From assembly GCA_027296925.1 (NCBI GenBank), contig JAPUIP010000459.1, positions 1 through 7,737 of the forward strand: 7,737 nt of DNA, read 5' to 3'. Positions 1-6,592 of the stretch are shown here, one piece after another. This DNA comes from Candidatus Poribacteria bacterium. Its GTDB lineage: Bacteria; Poribacteria; WGA-4E; PCPOR2b. The position numbers and the translations under genes are program-made. The notes under the pieces are model-generated. The model ran no database searches, had not been told where the DNA came from, and worked only from the letters and a program-made list of their open reading frames with translations. The number at the start of each line of letters is the position of its first letter. Position 1 is the stretch's first letter.

Positions 1-318
1 AATGAAGACGGTGATGTTCAACACGAAGGCTTTTACGTCTACCTCTATGTAGATTTGCTCAAGCGACTTACGTTAACGTTTGGGTATAGCGGAATTGACA
101 GTGATATCGTAGAATCGAGCGATCCGGCATTATTCAAACAAGAAGGACGGTTCTTTGCGTGGGGTTTTAGACGAACCCAGGTTGCCGCAAGGTACAAGAT
201 ACATGATGATGTCGTTATTAAGGCTGAATTTCAAAGGAACAAAGAAGATTTTGGGAAACATGGGGGACCGGAGATAGATAATGATGTTCTCACAACGTCT
301 CTCGTGTATTCATTCTGA
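1..318 (+). CDS. Outer-membrane beta-barrel protein, C-terminal part (5' truncated)
   Basis: The frame is open from base 1 to the TGA at 316-318, so this is the last 105 or so residues of a longer protein whose start lies before the window. The TTG at 55 is only an internal codon. The sequence alternates polar and hydrophobic or aromatic residues in short strands separated by charged turns (for example FYVYLYVDLL, LTLTFGYSGI, FFAWGF, QVAARYKI, VVIKAEFQR). It ends LTTSLVYSF, with a terminal Phe, which is the classic C-terminal signature recognised by the BAM assembly machinery of Gram-negative bacteria. The family cannot be named from this fragment; a porin-like barrel is the simplest reading. 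It is followed at once by the cupredoxin and cyclase genes in the same direction, which suggests a shared envelope function. Confidence 0.75.
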   Translation, partial: NEDGDVQHEGFYVYLYVDLLKRLTLTFGYSGIDSDIVESSDPALFKQEGRFFAWGFRRTQVAARYKIHDDVVIKAEFQRNKEDFGKHGGPEIDNDVLTTSLVYSF

Positions 319-328
319 AAATAGGCTT

Positions 329-1048
329 ATGGATTTATTACGTTTTACGTTTTACGTTTTACGCATCACACATCACGTTTCACGTTTCACCGTTCTCGTT
401 CTGTTAATTGCAATCCCTTTCATCGCAACGGCTGGAGAAATCACAGGGGTTGTGCAAGATTCAGTAAAAGGGGAACCTGTCGAAGGCGCGCTCGTTTTCA
501 TCCTGAATGTACCTGGGGTAAAGTTTCCCCCGCCAAAGCGACTCATACCGATAGATCAGATCAACCGCAAATTTGTACCGCACATTCTACCGGTCCTTGT
601 CGGTAGCACCGTTACTTTTCCCAATAAAGACAATATACATCACCATATTTATTCATTTTCAAAGGCGAAGAAATTCGAGCGTCCGCTCTATAAAGGCACA
701 GATGTCGAGCCGGTCGTCTTTAATAAAGTTGGTATTGTCAAACTGGGGTGTAATATCCATGACACAATGTCGGGCATCGTTCTTGTGCTCCAGAATCCGT
801 ATTTTGGAATCACAGATAAACAAGGTAGATACACAGTCCGAAACATGTCCGCAAAGGATAAAACCGAAGGTATCCCGCCTGGGCAGTACAAGTTGGTAGC
901 GTGGCATGAGTTTATGCATGCCGGTATCGCTGATACGGTTCGAAATATCAAAGTCGTAGCGTCCAATCAGCTCACCGTCAATTATTCGTTAGAAATGGGA
1001 CGTCCAAAACGCCCAAAGAAAAAACCGGGCGGTTACGGTGGAAGGTAA
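329..1048 (+). CDS. Exported cupredoxin-like protein ('methylamine utilization protein' type)
   Basis: Predicted secreted type I (blue) copper protein of 239 residues, probably a periplasmic electron carrier or copper binder. Residues 1-35 look like a signal peptide: Arg-containing n-region, hydrophobic core VLVLLIAIPFIA, and an A-T-A cleavage site before Gly36. The cupredoxin-like domain follows, with a first-ligand region PNKDNIHHHIYS (His104-106) and LGCNIHDTM giving Cys141, His144 and Met147. This C-x2-H-x2-M spacing is that of amicyanin. After it comes a carboxypeptidase-regulatory-like beta segment (TDKQGRYTVRN, then PPGQYKLVAWHE) and a basic tail rich in Lys, Arg and Gly. The start at ATG 329, 10 bases after the barrel gene, is preferred because it gives a normal export signal. 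An upstream in-frame ATG at 281 has a better-spaced GGAG (270-273) but would overlap the barrel gene by 38 bases and add 16 residues. The signal peptide n-region is written by a 7-bp tandem repeat. The role in methylamine metabolism implied by the family name is not supported here: no mau genes are in view. Confidence 0.8.
   Translation: MDLLRFTFYVLRITHHVSRFTVLVLLIAIPFIATAGEITGVVQDSVKGEPVEGALVFILNVPGVKFPPPKRLIPIDQINRKFVPHILPVLVGSTVTFPNKDNIHHHIYSFSKAKKFERPLYKGTDVEPVVFNKVGIVKLGCNIHDTMSGIVLVLQNPYFGITDKQGRYTVRNMSAKDKTEGIPPGQYKLVAWHEFMHAGIADTVRNIKVVASNQLTVNYSLEMGRPKRPKKKPGGYGGR
340..388 (+). repeat. Seven-unit 7-bp tandem repeat (ACGTTTT/ACGTTTC type)
   Basis: Seven consecutive heptamers: ACGTTTT three times, then ACGCATC, ACACATC, and ACGTTTC twice. 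The array lies inside the start of the cupredoxin gene and encodes the RFTFYVLRITHHVSRF stretch of its signal peptide n-region. As 7 is not a multiple of 3, three units encode seven residues and each frame is read in turn. Similar heptamer tracts occur as dispersed low-complexity repeats in several uncultured bacterial lineages (recalled, not searched). Confidence 0.85.
1040..1045 (+). promoter_or_regulatory. Ribosome binding site of the cyclase gene
   Basis: GGAAGG ends nine bases before the ATG at 1055. It lies over the last codons of the cupredoxin gene, supports that ATG as the start, and suggests co-translation from one mRNA. Confidence 0.55.
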
Positions 1049-1054
1049 CGCGAG

Positions 1055-4036
1055 ATGTTTATCAGCTTCAAGTACAAGATTCTGGGCCTGTTTTCTGCCC
1101 TGATTATTGGGGTGCTTGGGGGGATTCTGCTCGTCGTTAACCATATCTATTATCGGCGAGCTCACGACGACATCGAAATTCACCTGAAACAGACGCAGTT
1201 GATCTTTGAGCAACTCTTGAATCAACGGAACCGGCAATTGGCGACCTACGCGAGACTGCTAAGCTTCGACTTCGCTTTCAAACAAGCTGTGGCAACGTCG
1301 GAACACGCAACGGTACTTTCAGCGGCTCGCAATCATCAGGCAAGAGTCGGATCGGATCTGTTTATCGTTACGGACAGATTCGGAACCGTGCTGGCTGATA
1401 CCTATGACTGGAACCGCTTTGGGGATGATATTTCAACGGAACCCTGGATTCAAGCGGCCCTCTACGGCGATGAGCATATCAGTCTGAGTCTCCTTGAAGA
1501 CAATCTCTACCAGATAATTTCTCTCCCGTTGTTAGCGCCCGACGTGATTGGCACCCTAAATGTCGGGTTCCGTATCGATGACGGCGTTGCTGCAAACTTA
1601 CAGCAGATGACCCTCTCCGAGGTCAGTTTTCTCGTTGGTCCTCGTGTCATCGCGTCTACGTTACAGGGCAATGTCAGACAAGATCTTGAGCGCCAGCTTG
1701 CCGAGAGAAATCAACTTCAAATAAAATCAGATGACCTTTTTGAGATTGACCTGATGACAGGCGGAGAAAAGGAGCGGTTCAAATCGATTCTGGGTTCGAT
1801 TTCTTCCACGATGGAAGATTCTGAGGCTGAAATCTTCGGCGATTTTAAGTCGAAGCGGCTTAAGGAACAACTCCAAACCGTCGGTCTTGACAGTGATTTA
1901 GCACATCCGCAGAGTTTGCAAGAGGGACGGCGTGTCTTATTCAAGAAGTGCATTGTGTGCCACGATTACCAACAAATACTCAAATATTCGCGAAGGACCC
2001 CATCGGCGTGGTATCTCGCCGTTCAAAACATGAGGGAAATCGTGGAAAACGGCGTTTTACTATTTCGCACTAATTTAGCGTTCCAGGGTGAACTAGACAG
2101 TCGTGGCGGTATCCCAAAAGATTTGCGGAAAGTATTTAGGAAGAACGGGGTTCCGCTTTCTCGTGATGCCACCGTTTCGATTGAAACGGAAACACGAAAT
2201 TGGGTGATAACTGATAAGAAGAAGAAAAAGACATACGTTATCCGGCGAGATGAGGAGCAACTCAACATCTACGAGGATGCGCTCATTGGGGAACCCCTCA
2301 CGCAACGAGAATCGGAGCTCGTCACGGCTTATCTTATCAACCTCACGTTGGATGCTCGAGCGGGCCAAGAGATAAAAGCAGACGACTTTGAGACGGCTGA
2401 TGAGTCTGAAATGCTTCGTGGCTTTGGCGATATCGAATCCACGACGGCGATGGAGCCGGAATCGACAGATACATCTGGCATGCTCACAGGCTTCGGTGGT
2501 GCTGAAGCTGCTTTTACGACGGAATCGGATGACACATCTGATATGCTTAGCGCCTTTGGTGATACTGAAGCCGCTGGCGAGTCTCACGAAACCGATACGA
2601 CTGGGCTACTGAGCGCATTTGGTGAGAGTGAGGGTGAACCGGAACCCTCCGATGAAATGCTCAGCAATTTTGGTGATACAGGCGCGACCAACGGCCCCCA
2701 GGTGGCTGATAGTACTGGGCTATTGAGTGCATTTGATGATAATGAGGATAAACTGGAAGTCGCCGAGAGGCGAGGCGATGTTGAAGATGGACGCCTACAC
2801 GAGGGAGTGGGTGTGGTAAAAAGGAACGTCGCTACAGGCTTAGTGCAACACGTATCACAAAACATCGATGTGTCACCCAGCTACCTGATTCAAGATTCCC
2901 TGGATCAGGCACTTGCTCCCTTAAAGGAAATCCAGAAAAATCTCTTCATTATTGGCATTGGAGCGATTGCAATCAGTATCGGATTCGCGCTGGTCATCTC
3001 GATTGGTGTGACGTCAGCCGTACGCCATCTCGTCCGGGGGACGGAAGAGGTCGTCACAGGAAACTATGAATATCGCTTGGACATTCCGCAGCGGGACGAA
3101 ATTGGTCAACTGGCAACTCACTTTAACGCCATGGTCACCGGATTAAGAGACAAAGAAAGAATCCGAGGACTTATGGATAAAGTGGTTTCGAAGGAAATCG
3201 CCGCGGAATTGCTAAAGGGCGAAGTGAAACTGGGCGGTGAAACACGAAAATGCACCGTGCTATTCTCGGATATTCGTAGCTGGACGACGATTTCAGAAAA
3301 ACTTGAGCCGGAGGTGCTCGTCGAGATGTTGAATGGCTATCTGACATTGATGAGCAAAGCCATTGAGAATCAGTTGGGTGTGATTGACAAATACATTGGA
3401 GACGCCATCGTGGCGCTTTTTGGCGCGCCGGTGGGTCATCGGGACGACACTCGGAGAGCTGTTGATGCCGCGTTGGAAATGCGTCGTTGTCTTGGTGTTC
3501 TAAATGCAGAGCGCGAAAAGAACGGGGAATTTCCGCTGGAAACCGGAATCGGAATCAGCGCGGGATTGGTGTTAGCAGGAAATATTGGCTCAGACACTCG
3601 CCTGAATTACACCGTCATGGGAGATACCGTCAATTTGGCGGCTCGTCTGGAAACGCTGACCAAACTTTATGGTGCAGGCATTATCGTCCCAGAATCCGTC
3701 CGTAACGAAATAGGGGCTGACTGCTTATACCGGGAGTTGGATCTCATTCAGGTCAAGGGCAAGACCGAATCCGTCCGTATCTTTGAGGTGCTAACACGTC
3801 ATGCAGACAAGGAACTCCTGCAACACGTTGAATATTTTGAAAATGGACTCGCATGTTATCGCCAGCAGAATTGGGCTCAAGCCGAAGAATTTTTCACCCA
3901 GACCCTCGGGGGGTTCCGAAACGACCTCGCCTCAACGCTCTACCTGGAACGGATTCAGCACTGCCGGAAGTTTCCTCCGCCTCCAAACTGGGACGGCGTT
4001 TTTGTTGCCATTGAAAAATACGATGACAATGAGTAA
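1055..4036 (+). CDS. Membrane-bound class III adenylate/guanylate cyclase with periplasmic cache domain, c-type heme site and HAMP
   Basis: A 993-residue receptor cyclase that should make a cyclic nucleotide from ATP (or GTP) in response to a periplasmic signal. TM1 spans about 9-29. A cache-like sensor follows, from 30 to about 215. A region around 285-432 carries C299-I-V-C302-H303, a c-type heme attachment motif, with Met326 in AVQNM as a candidate axial ligand and a closing helix ESELVTAYLINLT. Residues 453-562 hold six MLSAFGD-like repeats in an acidic linker. The segment SYLIQDSLDQALAPL (609-623) leads into TM2 (about 630-650), then HAMP (652-705). The class III catalytic domain (about 730-905) looks complete: metal Asp739 (FSDIRSWT) and Asp783 (DKYIGDAI), base-selecting Lys779 and Thr853, and transition-state Asn860 and Arg864 (MGDTVNLAAR). 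Thr at 853 in place of Asp is typical of class IIIb adenylate cyclases. A TPR-like tail (about 914-993) ends with PPPPNWDGV. The gene starts 6 bases after the cupredoxin gene. Cyclase assignment is very strong, ATP specificity likely, and heme binding inferred from the motif only. Confidence 0.93.
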   Translation: MFISFKYKILGLFSALIIGVLGGILLVVNHIYYRRAHDDIEIHLKQTQLIFEQLLNQRNRQLATYARLLSFDFAFKQAVATSEHATVLSAARNHQARVGSDLFIVTDRFGTVLADTYDWNRFGDDISTEPWIQAALYGDEHISLSLLEDNLYQIISLPLLAPDVIGTLNVGFRIDDGVAANLQQMTLSEVSFLVGPRVIASTLQGNVRQDLERQLAERNQLQIKSDDLFEIDLMTGGEKERFKSILGSISSTMEDSEAEIFGDFKSKRLKEQLQTVGLDSDLAHPQSLQEGRRVLFKKCIVCHDYQQILKYSRRTPSAWYLAVQNMREIVENGVLLFRTNLAFQGELDSRGGIPKDLRKVFRKNGVPLSRDATVSIETETRNWVITDKKKKKTYVIRRDEEQLNIYEDALIGEPLTQRESELVTAYLINLTLDARAGQEIKADDFETADESEMLRGFGDIESTTAMEPESTDTSGMLTGFGGAEAAFTTESDDTSDMLSAFGDTEAAGESHETDTTGLLSAFGESEGEPEPSDEMLSNFGDTGATNGPQVADSTGLLSAFDDNEDKLEVAERRGDVEDGRLHEGVGVVKRNVATGLVQHVSQNIDVSPSYLIQDSLDQALAPLKEIQKNLFIIGIGAIAISIGFALVISIGVTSAVRHLVRGTEEVVTGNYEYRLDIPQRDEIGQLATHFNAMVTGLRDKERIRGLMDKVVSKEIAAELLKGEVKLGGETRKCTVLFSDIRSWTTISEKLEPEVLVEMLNGYLTLMSKAIENQLGVIDKYIGDAIVALFGAPVGHRDDTRRAVDAALEMRRCLGVLNAEREKNGEFPLETGIGISAGLVLAGNIGSDTRLNYTVMGDTVNLAARLETLTKLYGAGIIVPESVRNEIGADCLYRELDLIQVKGKTESVRIFEVLTRHADKELLQHVEYFENGLACYRQQNWAQAEEFFTQTLGGFRNDLASTLYLERIQHCRKFPPPPNWDGVFVAIEKYDDNE
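2411..2740 (+). repeat. Six imperfect protein repeats (MLSAFGD motif) within the cyclase gene
   Basis: The cores are MLRGFGD, MLTGFGG, MLSAFGD, LLSAFGE, MLSNFGD and LLSAFDD, starting at residues 453, 476, 497, 518, 535 and 556, so mostly 21 residues apart. Each is preceded by a Ser/Thr/Asp/Glu-rich spacer of the type E-x-D-T-S/T-G/D/E. The DNA copies have diverged, but blocks such as CTGGGCTA and GAGTGCATTT/GAGCGCATTT recur, indicating tandem duplication. The repeats are predicted to lie in the periplasm between the heme-like module and TM2. The hydrophobic cores in an acidic disordered background look like short binding motifs; their function is unknown. Confidence 0.8.
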
Positions 4037-5511
4037 TGACCTCAAGTTTAATGGGAAGAAACATACCCTTCGGGGCAACCAAAGAAAATACATACTCCGC
4101 AAAGGTTGATGAAAAAATGAACTCCAAAACCCCAATCAAGACCCAATTGCCATTATACAAAGCGTTGCCAACAGTGAAGTCCACTGATAGGATAAAGCCA
4201 CGCGGCTCTCGAAGGGTTTATATTGAAACTTACGGTTGTCAGATGAACGTTAGCGATAGTGAGTTGATGGCGGGCATCCTGATACAAAACGGCTACGAAA
4301 TAGTAGACGACTCAGACACTGCCGATGTTGTGCTCCTCAATACCTGCGCCATTCGTGAAAACGCGGAAACAAAGGTACTCAACCGCCTCAAACACCTCAA
4401 TCACCTCAAGCGTCAGAAACCGAATCTCGTGCTCGGTGTGTGCGGATGCATGGCGCAACACATGAAAACAAAGATTACCGATGCCGCACCGTATGTCGAT
4501 CTCCTGCTGGGACCCGATGCCTATCGGAACCTCCCGATGGCAATCAATGTGGTGACAAGCGGTGATGCATTTCTGGGCTTGAGGCCGGACAAGGGCGAGG
4601 ACTATGCAGATATTGCTCCAATTCGCAAGGAGGGTGTCCGGGCATGGCTGACGATCCAACGAGGGTGTGACAAGATGTGTACCTTCTGCATCGTGCCGTT
4701 TGTGCGCGGGCGCGAGCGAAGTATTCCGCTACCTCTTCTCGTCAATGATGTCAAGCGACTTGTTGATGAAGGCTTCAAAGAGGTTGTCCTGCTGGGGCAG
4801 ACGGTGAACTCCTACCACGACGGGCAGCACAATTTCGTCGATCTCCTTTTCGCAATGAGCGAAGTTGAGGGGATTGAACGGGTGCGTTTTACGTCGCCGC
4901 ATCCGAGCGATGCCACCGATGGCATGATCCAAGCGATGGCGAGTTGTGATAAGGTCTGCAACCAGATTCATCTGCCGCTGCAATCCGGATCGACGAAGGT
5001 ACTTCAGGCGATGCGACGAACGTACACGGCAGAAGCATACCGCGATTTGGTGGCGAAAATGCGAGAGCGCATTCCAAATCTGGCAATTTCCACCGATGTC
5101 ATTGTCGGTTTTTGCGGTGAGACTGAGGCGGACTTCATGGAGACGTGTAATCTCATGGCTGAGATTCGATATGACTCCGCGTTTATGTTCAAGTATTCCG
5201 CACGTGACGGGACGCTGGCGCACAGAACCCTCGAAGACGATGTGAGCGAGGAGGAGAAGGGGCGACGCCTGCGTACAATCATCGAACTGCAAGAAGGTAT
5301 CTCCCACGAACTCAATCAGGCGTTGATTGGCGAAACTGTCGAGGTGTTGGTCGAAGGAGAATCTCGCCGGGATGCGGATAAATACCACGGCAAAACCGAT
5401 GGTTTCAAGACGGCCGTTTTTCCGAAGGTGAATTCAAAGATCGGCGAGCTCGTTCGTGTGAAGGTCGAATCGGCGACAGCGCATACGTTGCTTGGGGAGA
5501 TTGTTGCTTAA
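4036..5511 (+). CDS. miaB: tRNA-2-methylthio-N6-dimethylallyladenosine synthase MiaB
   Basis: Radical SAM enzyme that adds a methylthio group to N6-isopentenyladenosine at position 37 of tRNAs reading UNN codons, using two [4Fe-4S] clusters; cytoplasmic. Domains in order (491-residue numbering): UPF0004 domain with cluster cysteines Cys68 (YGCQMN), Cys104 (NTCAIRENAE) and Cys138 (GCMAQ); radical SAM core with Cys211, Cys215 and Cys218 (GCDKMCTFC); SAM-domain motifs TSPHPSD, HLPLQSGS and STDVIVGFCGET; and a C-terminal TRAM domain (about 430-491). IETYGCQMN and NTCAIRENAE separate MiaB from RimO and MtaB. The first ATG overlaps the cyclase stop codon (TAATG) and suggests coupling, but the first 27 residues do not resemble the family. 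An in-frame ATG at 4117, after AAAGG at 4101-4105, would give 464 residues, closer to the usual length. All catalytic cysteines are present either way. The function is near certain; the exact start is not. Confidence 0.96.
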   Translation: MTSSLMGRNIPFGATKENTYSAKVDEKMNSKTPIKTQLPLYKALPTVKSTDRIKPRGSRRVYIETYGCQMNVSDSELMAGILIQNGYEIVDDSDTADVVLLNTCAIRENAETKVLNRLKHLNHLKRQKPNLVLGVCGCMAQHMKTKITDAAPYVDLLLGPDAYRNLPMAINVVTSGDAFLGLRPDKGEDYADIAPIRKEGVRAWLTIQRGCDKMCTFCIVPFVRGRERSIPLPLLVNDVKRLVDEGFKEVVLLGQTVNSYHDGQHNFVDLLFAMSEVEGIERVRFTSPHPSDATDGMIQAMASCDKVCNQIHLPLQSGSTKVLQAMRRTYTAEAYRDLVAKMRERIPNLAISTDVIVGFCGETEADFMETCNLMAEIRYDSAFMFKYSARDGTLAHRTLEDDVSEEEKGRRLRTIIELQEGISHELNQALIGETVEVLVEGESRRDADKYHGKTDGFKTAVFPKVNSKIGELVRVKVESATAHTLLGEIVA

Positions 5512-5543
5512 CGGGGTTACCGTCAAACCGATTTGCTATCTCG

Positions 5544-5548
5544 AAGGA
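5544..5548 (+). promoter_or_regulatory. Ribosome binding site of the DUF362 gene
   Basis: AAGGA stands seven bases before the ATG at 5556, in the 44-base gap after miaB. It fixes the start of the DUF362 gene. No hairpin terminator is visible in the gap, so read-through from miaB is likely. Confidence 0.5.
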
Positions 5549-5555
5549 ACTGAAA

Positions 5556-6497
5556 ATGCCCTCGTCGGTCGCTATCGTCAAATGTGCTACCTATTCACAA
5601 GATTGCGTTGATCGGGCCATCACCAATCTGCTGAATCTCCTTGGAGGGATGGGACGCTACGTGAAACCAGGCGATCAGGTCTTACTCAAGCCTAACCTCC
5701 TGGGGGCGTCTCACCCGGAGTACCCCACTTCAACTCACCGCACCGTTGTCCGTTCGCTCATCCAGCAGGTACAATCTGTGGGTGGAAAACCCTTCATCGG
5801 GGACTCGCCCGCCTTTGGGAATGTGATGACAGTCGCAAGAAATTCGGGACTCCTGGCGGTTGCGGAGGAACTCGGTGTGCCGATCACGGATTGGCGTGGG
5901 GCTGTGAAGGTCGTCCATCCCGCGCACTACAGCTTGCGATCATACAAACTGGCGCGAGAGGTCGTCGATGCTGACGTCGTTATCAACGTGCCGAAATTGA
6001 AAGTACATCAGCAGATGCAACTGACAGCGGCAATCAAGAATAACTTCGGTTGCGTCCCCGGCAAAAGGAAAGCCCGCCTCCATCTCTCGCACGGGAAAGA
6101 TCGGATCACCTTTGGGAAAATGTTGATTGAATATTGCGAACTGATCAAGCCCGCTCTGACCGTTGTGGATGCAGTCGTCGCTATGGACCGGATGGGGCCG
6201 CGTCGTGGAGATTCCTATCCACTCGGTGTCTTGACTGGAGGTACAGACGTCGTTGCCCTGGATCGCGCGCATGCAGAAATCGTTGGCTTGCCAGATACGG
6301 AATTTGATCTGATGAACGCGGCGCGCGCGATTGGTGTCGGCGAAACAGATCTGATGCGGATGGAAATACTCGGAGAACCCCTCACGGAGGTTCAAGTCAC
6401 GGATTTCAAATTCCCGCCGATGAGGCCTGTGACCTTCTCGCCGCTTCGAGTTGCGAAGAGTACAATCAAGCATCTCTGGGCGAAGCGTGCGGCTTGA
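5556..6497 (+). CDS. DUF362 domain-containing protein without ferredoxin domain
   Basis: A 313-residue protein that is almost all DUF362. Recognisable family segments are VKPGDQVLLKPNLLG near residue 40, the GDSPAFG loop near 90, DADVVINVPKLKVHQQMQLTAAIKNNFGC (about 138-167), LTVVDAVVAMDRMGPRRGD near 210, and the ALDRAHAEIVGL segment near 240. Many DUF362 proteins carry a C-terminal two-cluster ferredoxin; this one stops soon after the core and has no CxxCxxC motif, so it should not bind [4Fe-4S] clusters by that route. No signal peptide or membrane segment is seen, so it is probably cytoplasmic. The biochemical role of the family is not established, and none is assigned here. It lies 44 bases after miaB, and its TGA overlaps a TTG that opens the next frame, consistent with an operon. 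The start is supported by AAGGA at 5544-5548. Confidence 0.88.
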   Translation: MPSSVAIVKCATYSQDCVDRAITNLLNLLGGMGRYVKPGDQVLLKPNLLGASHPEYPTSTHRTVVRSLIQQVQSVGGKPFIGDSPAFGNVMTVARNSGLLAVAEELGVPITDWRGAVKVVHPAHYSLRSYKLAREVVDADVVINVPKLKVHQQMQLTAAIKNNFGCVPGKRKARLHLSHGKDRITFGKMLIEYCELIKPALTVVDAVVAMDRMGPRRGDSYPLGVLTGGTDVVALDRAHAEIVGLPDTEFDLMNAARAIGVGETDLMRMEILGEPLTEVQVTDFKFPPMRPVTFSPLRVAKSTIKHLWAKRAA

Positions 6498-6592
6498 TTT
6501 TTCAATTGGCAGATTCAGCGTTGTCTGAAATCGCCAAAGGGCATTGTAGAGAAAAGAAAATGATCCGGAATCAATTGCTCAGAACAGGTGAA

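Noticed and set aside
340..388. CRISPR-like array
   Set aside because: The repeats are 7-bp head-to-tail units with no spacers, so this is a simple tandem repeat.
2212..2233. A-rich, purine-only tract in the cyclase gene as a frameshift site
   Set aside because: The reading frame continues unbroken through it (DKKKKK) into a recognisable downstream domain, and no alternative frame yields a meaningful product.
2093..2587. 164-residue minus-strand open frame opposite the cyclase
   Set aside because: It overlaps the continuous cyclase frame, including its conserved repeats; the composition is Arg/Phe/Ser-rich and shows no domain.
4729..5388. 219-residue open frame on the minus strand opposite miaB
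   Set aside because: It lies entirely over a well-supported miaB reading frame, has no recognisable family features, and is the kind of long antisense frame produced by codon bias.
5940..6473. 177-residue minus-strand open frame opposite the DUF362 gene
   Set aside because: It is a shadow of the DUF362 coding frame; His- and Arg-rich composition without motifs.
6494..6592. N-terminal extension of methionine aminopeptidase from the TTG overlapping the DUF362 stop
   Set aside because: The added residues are not like the family, and the ATG at 6593 gives the standard N terminus and length.
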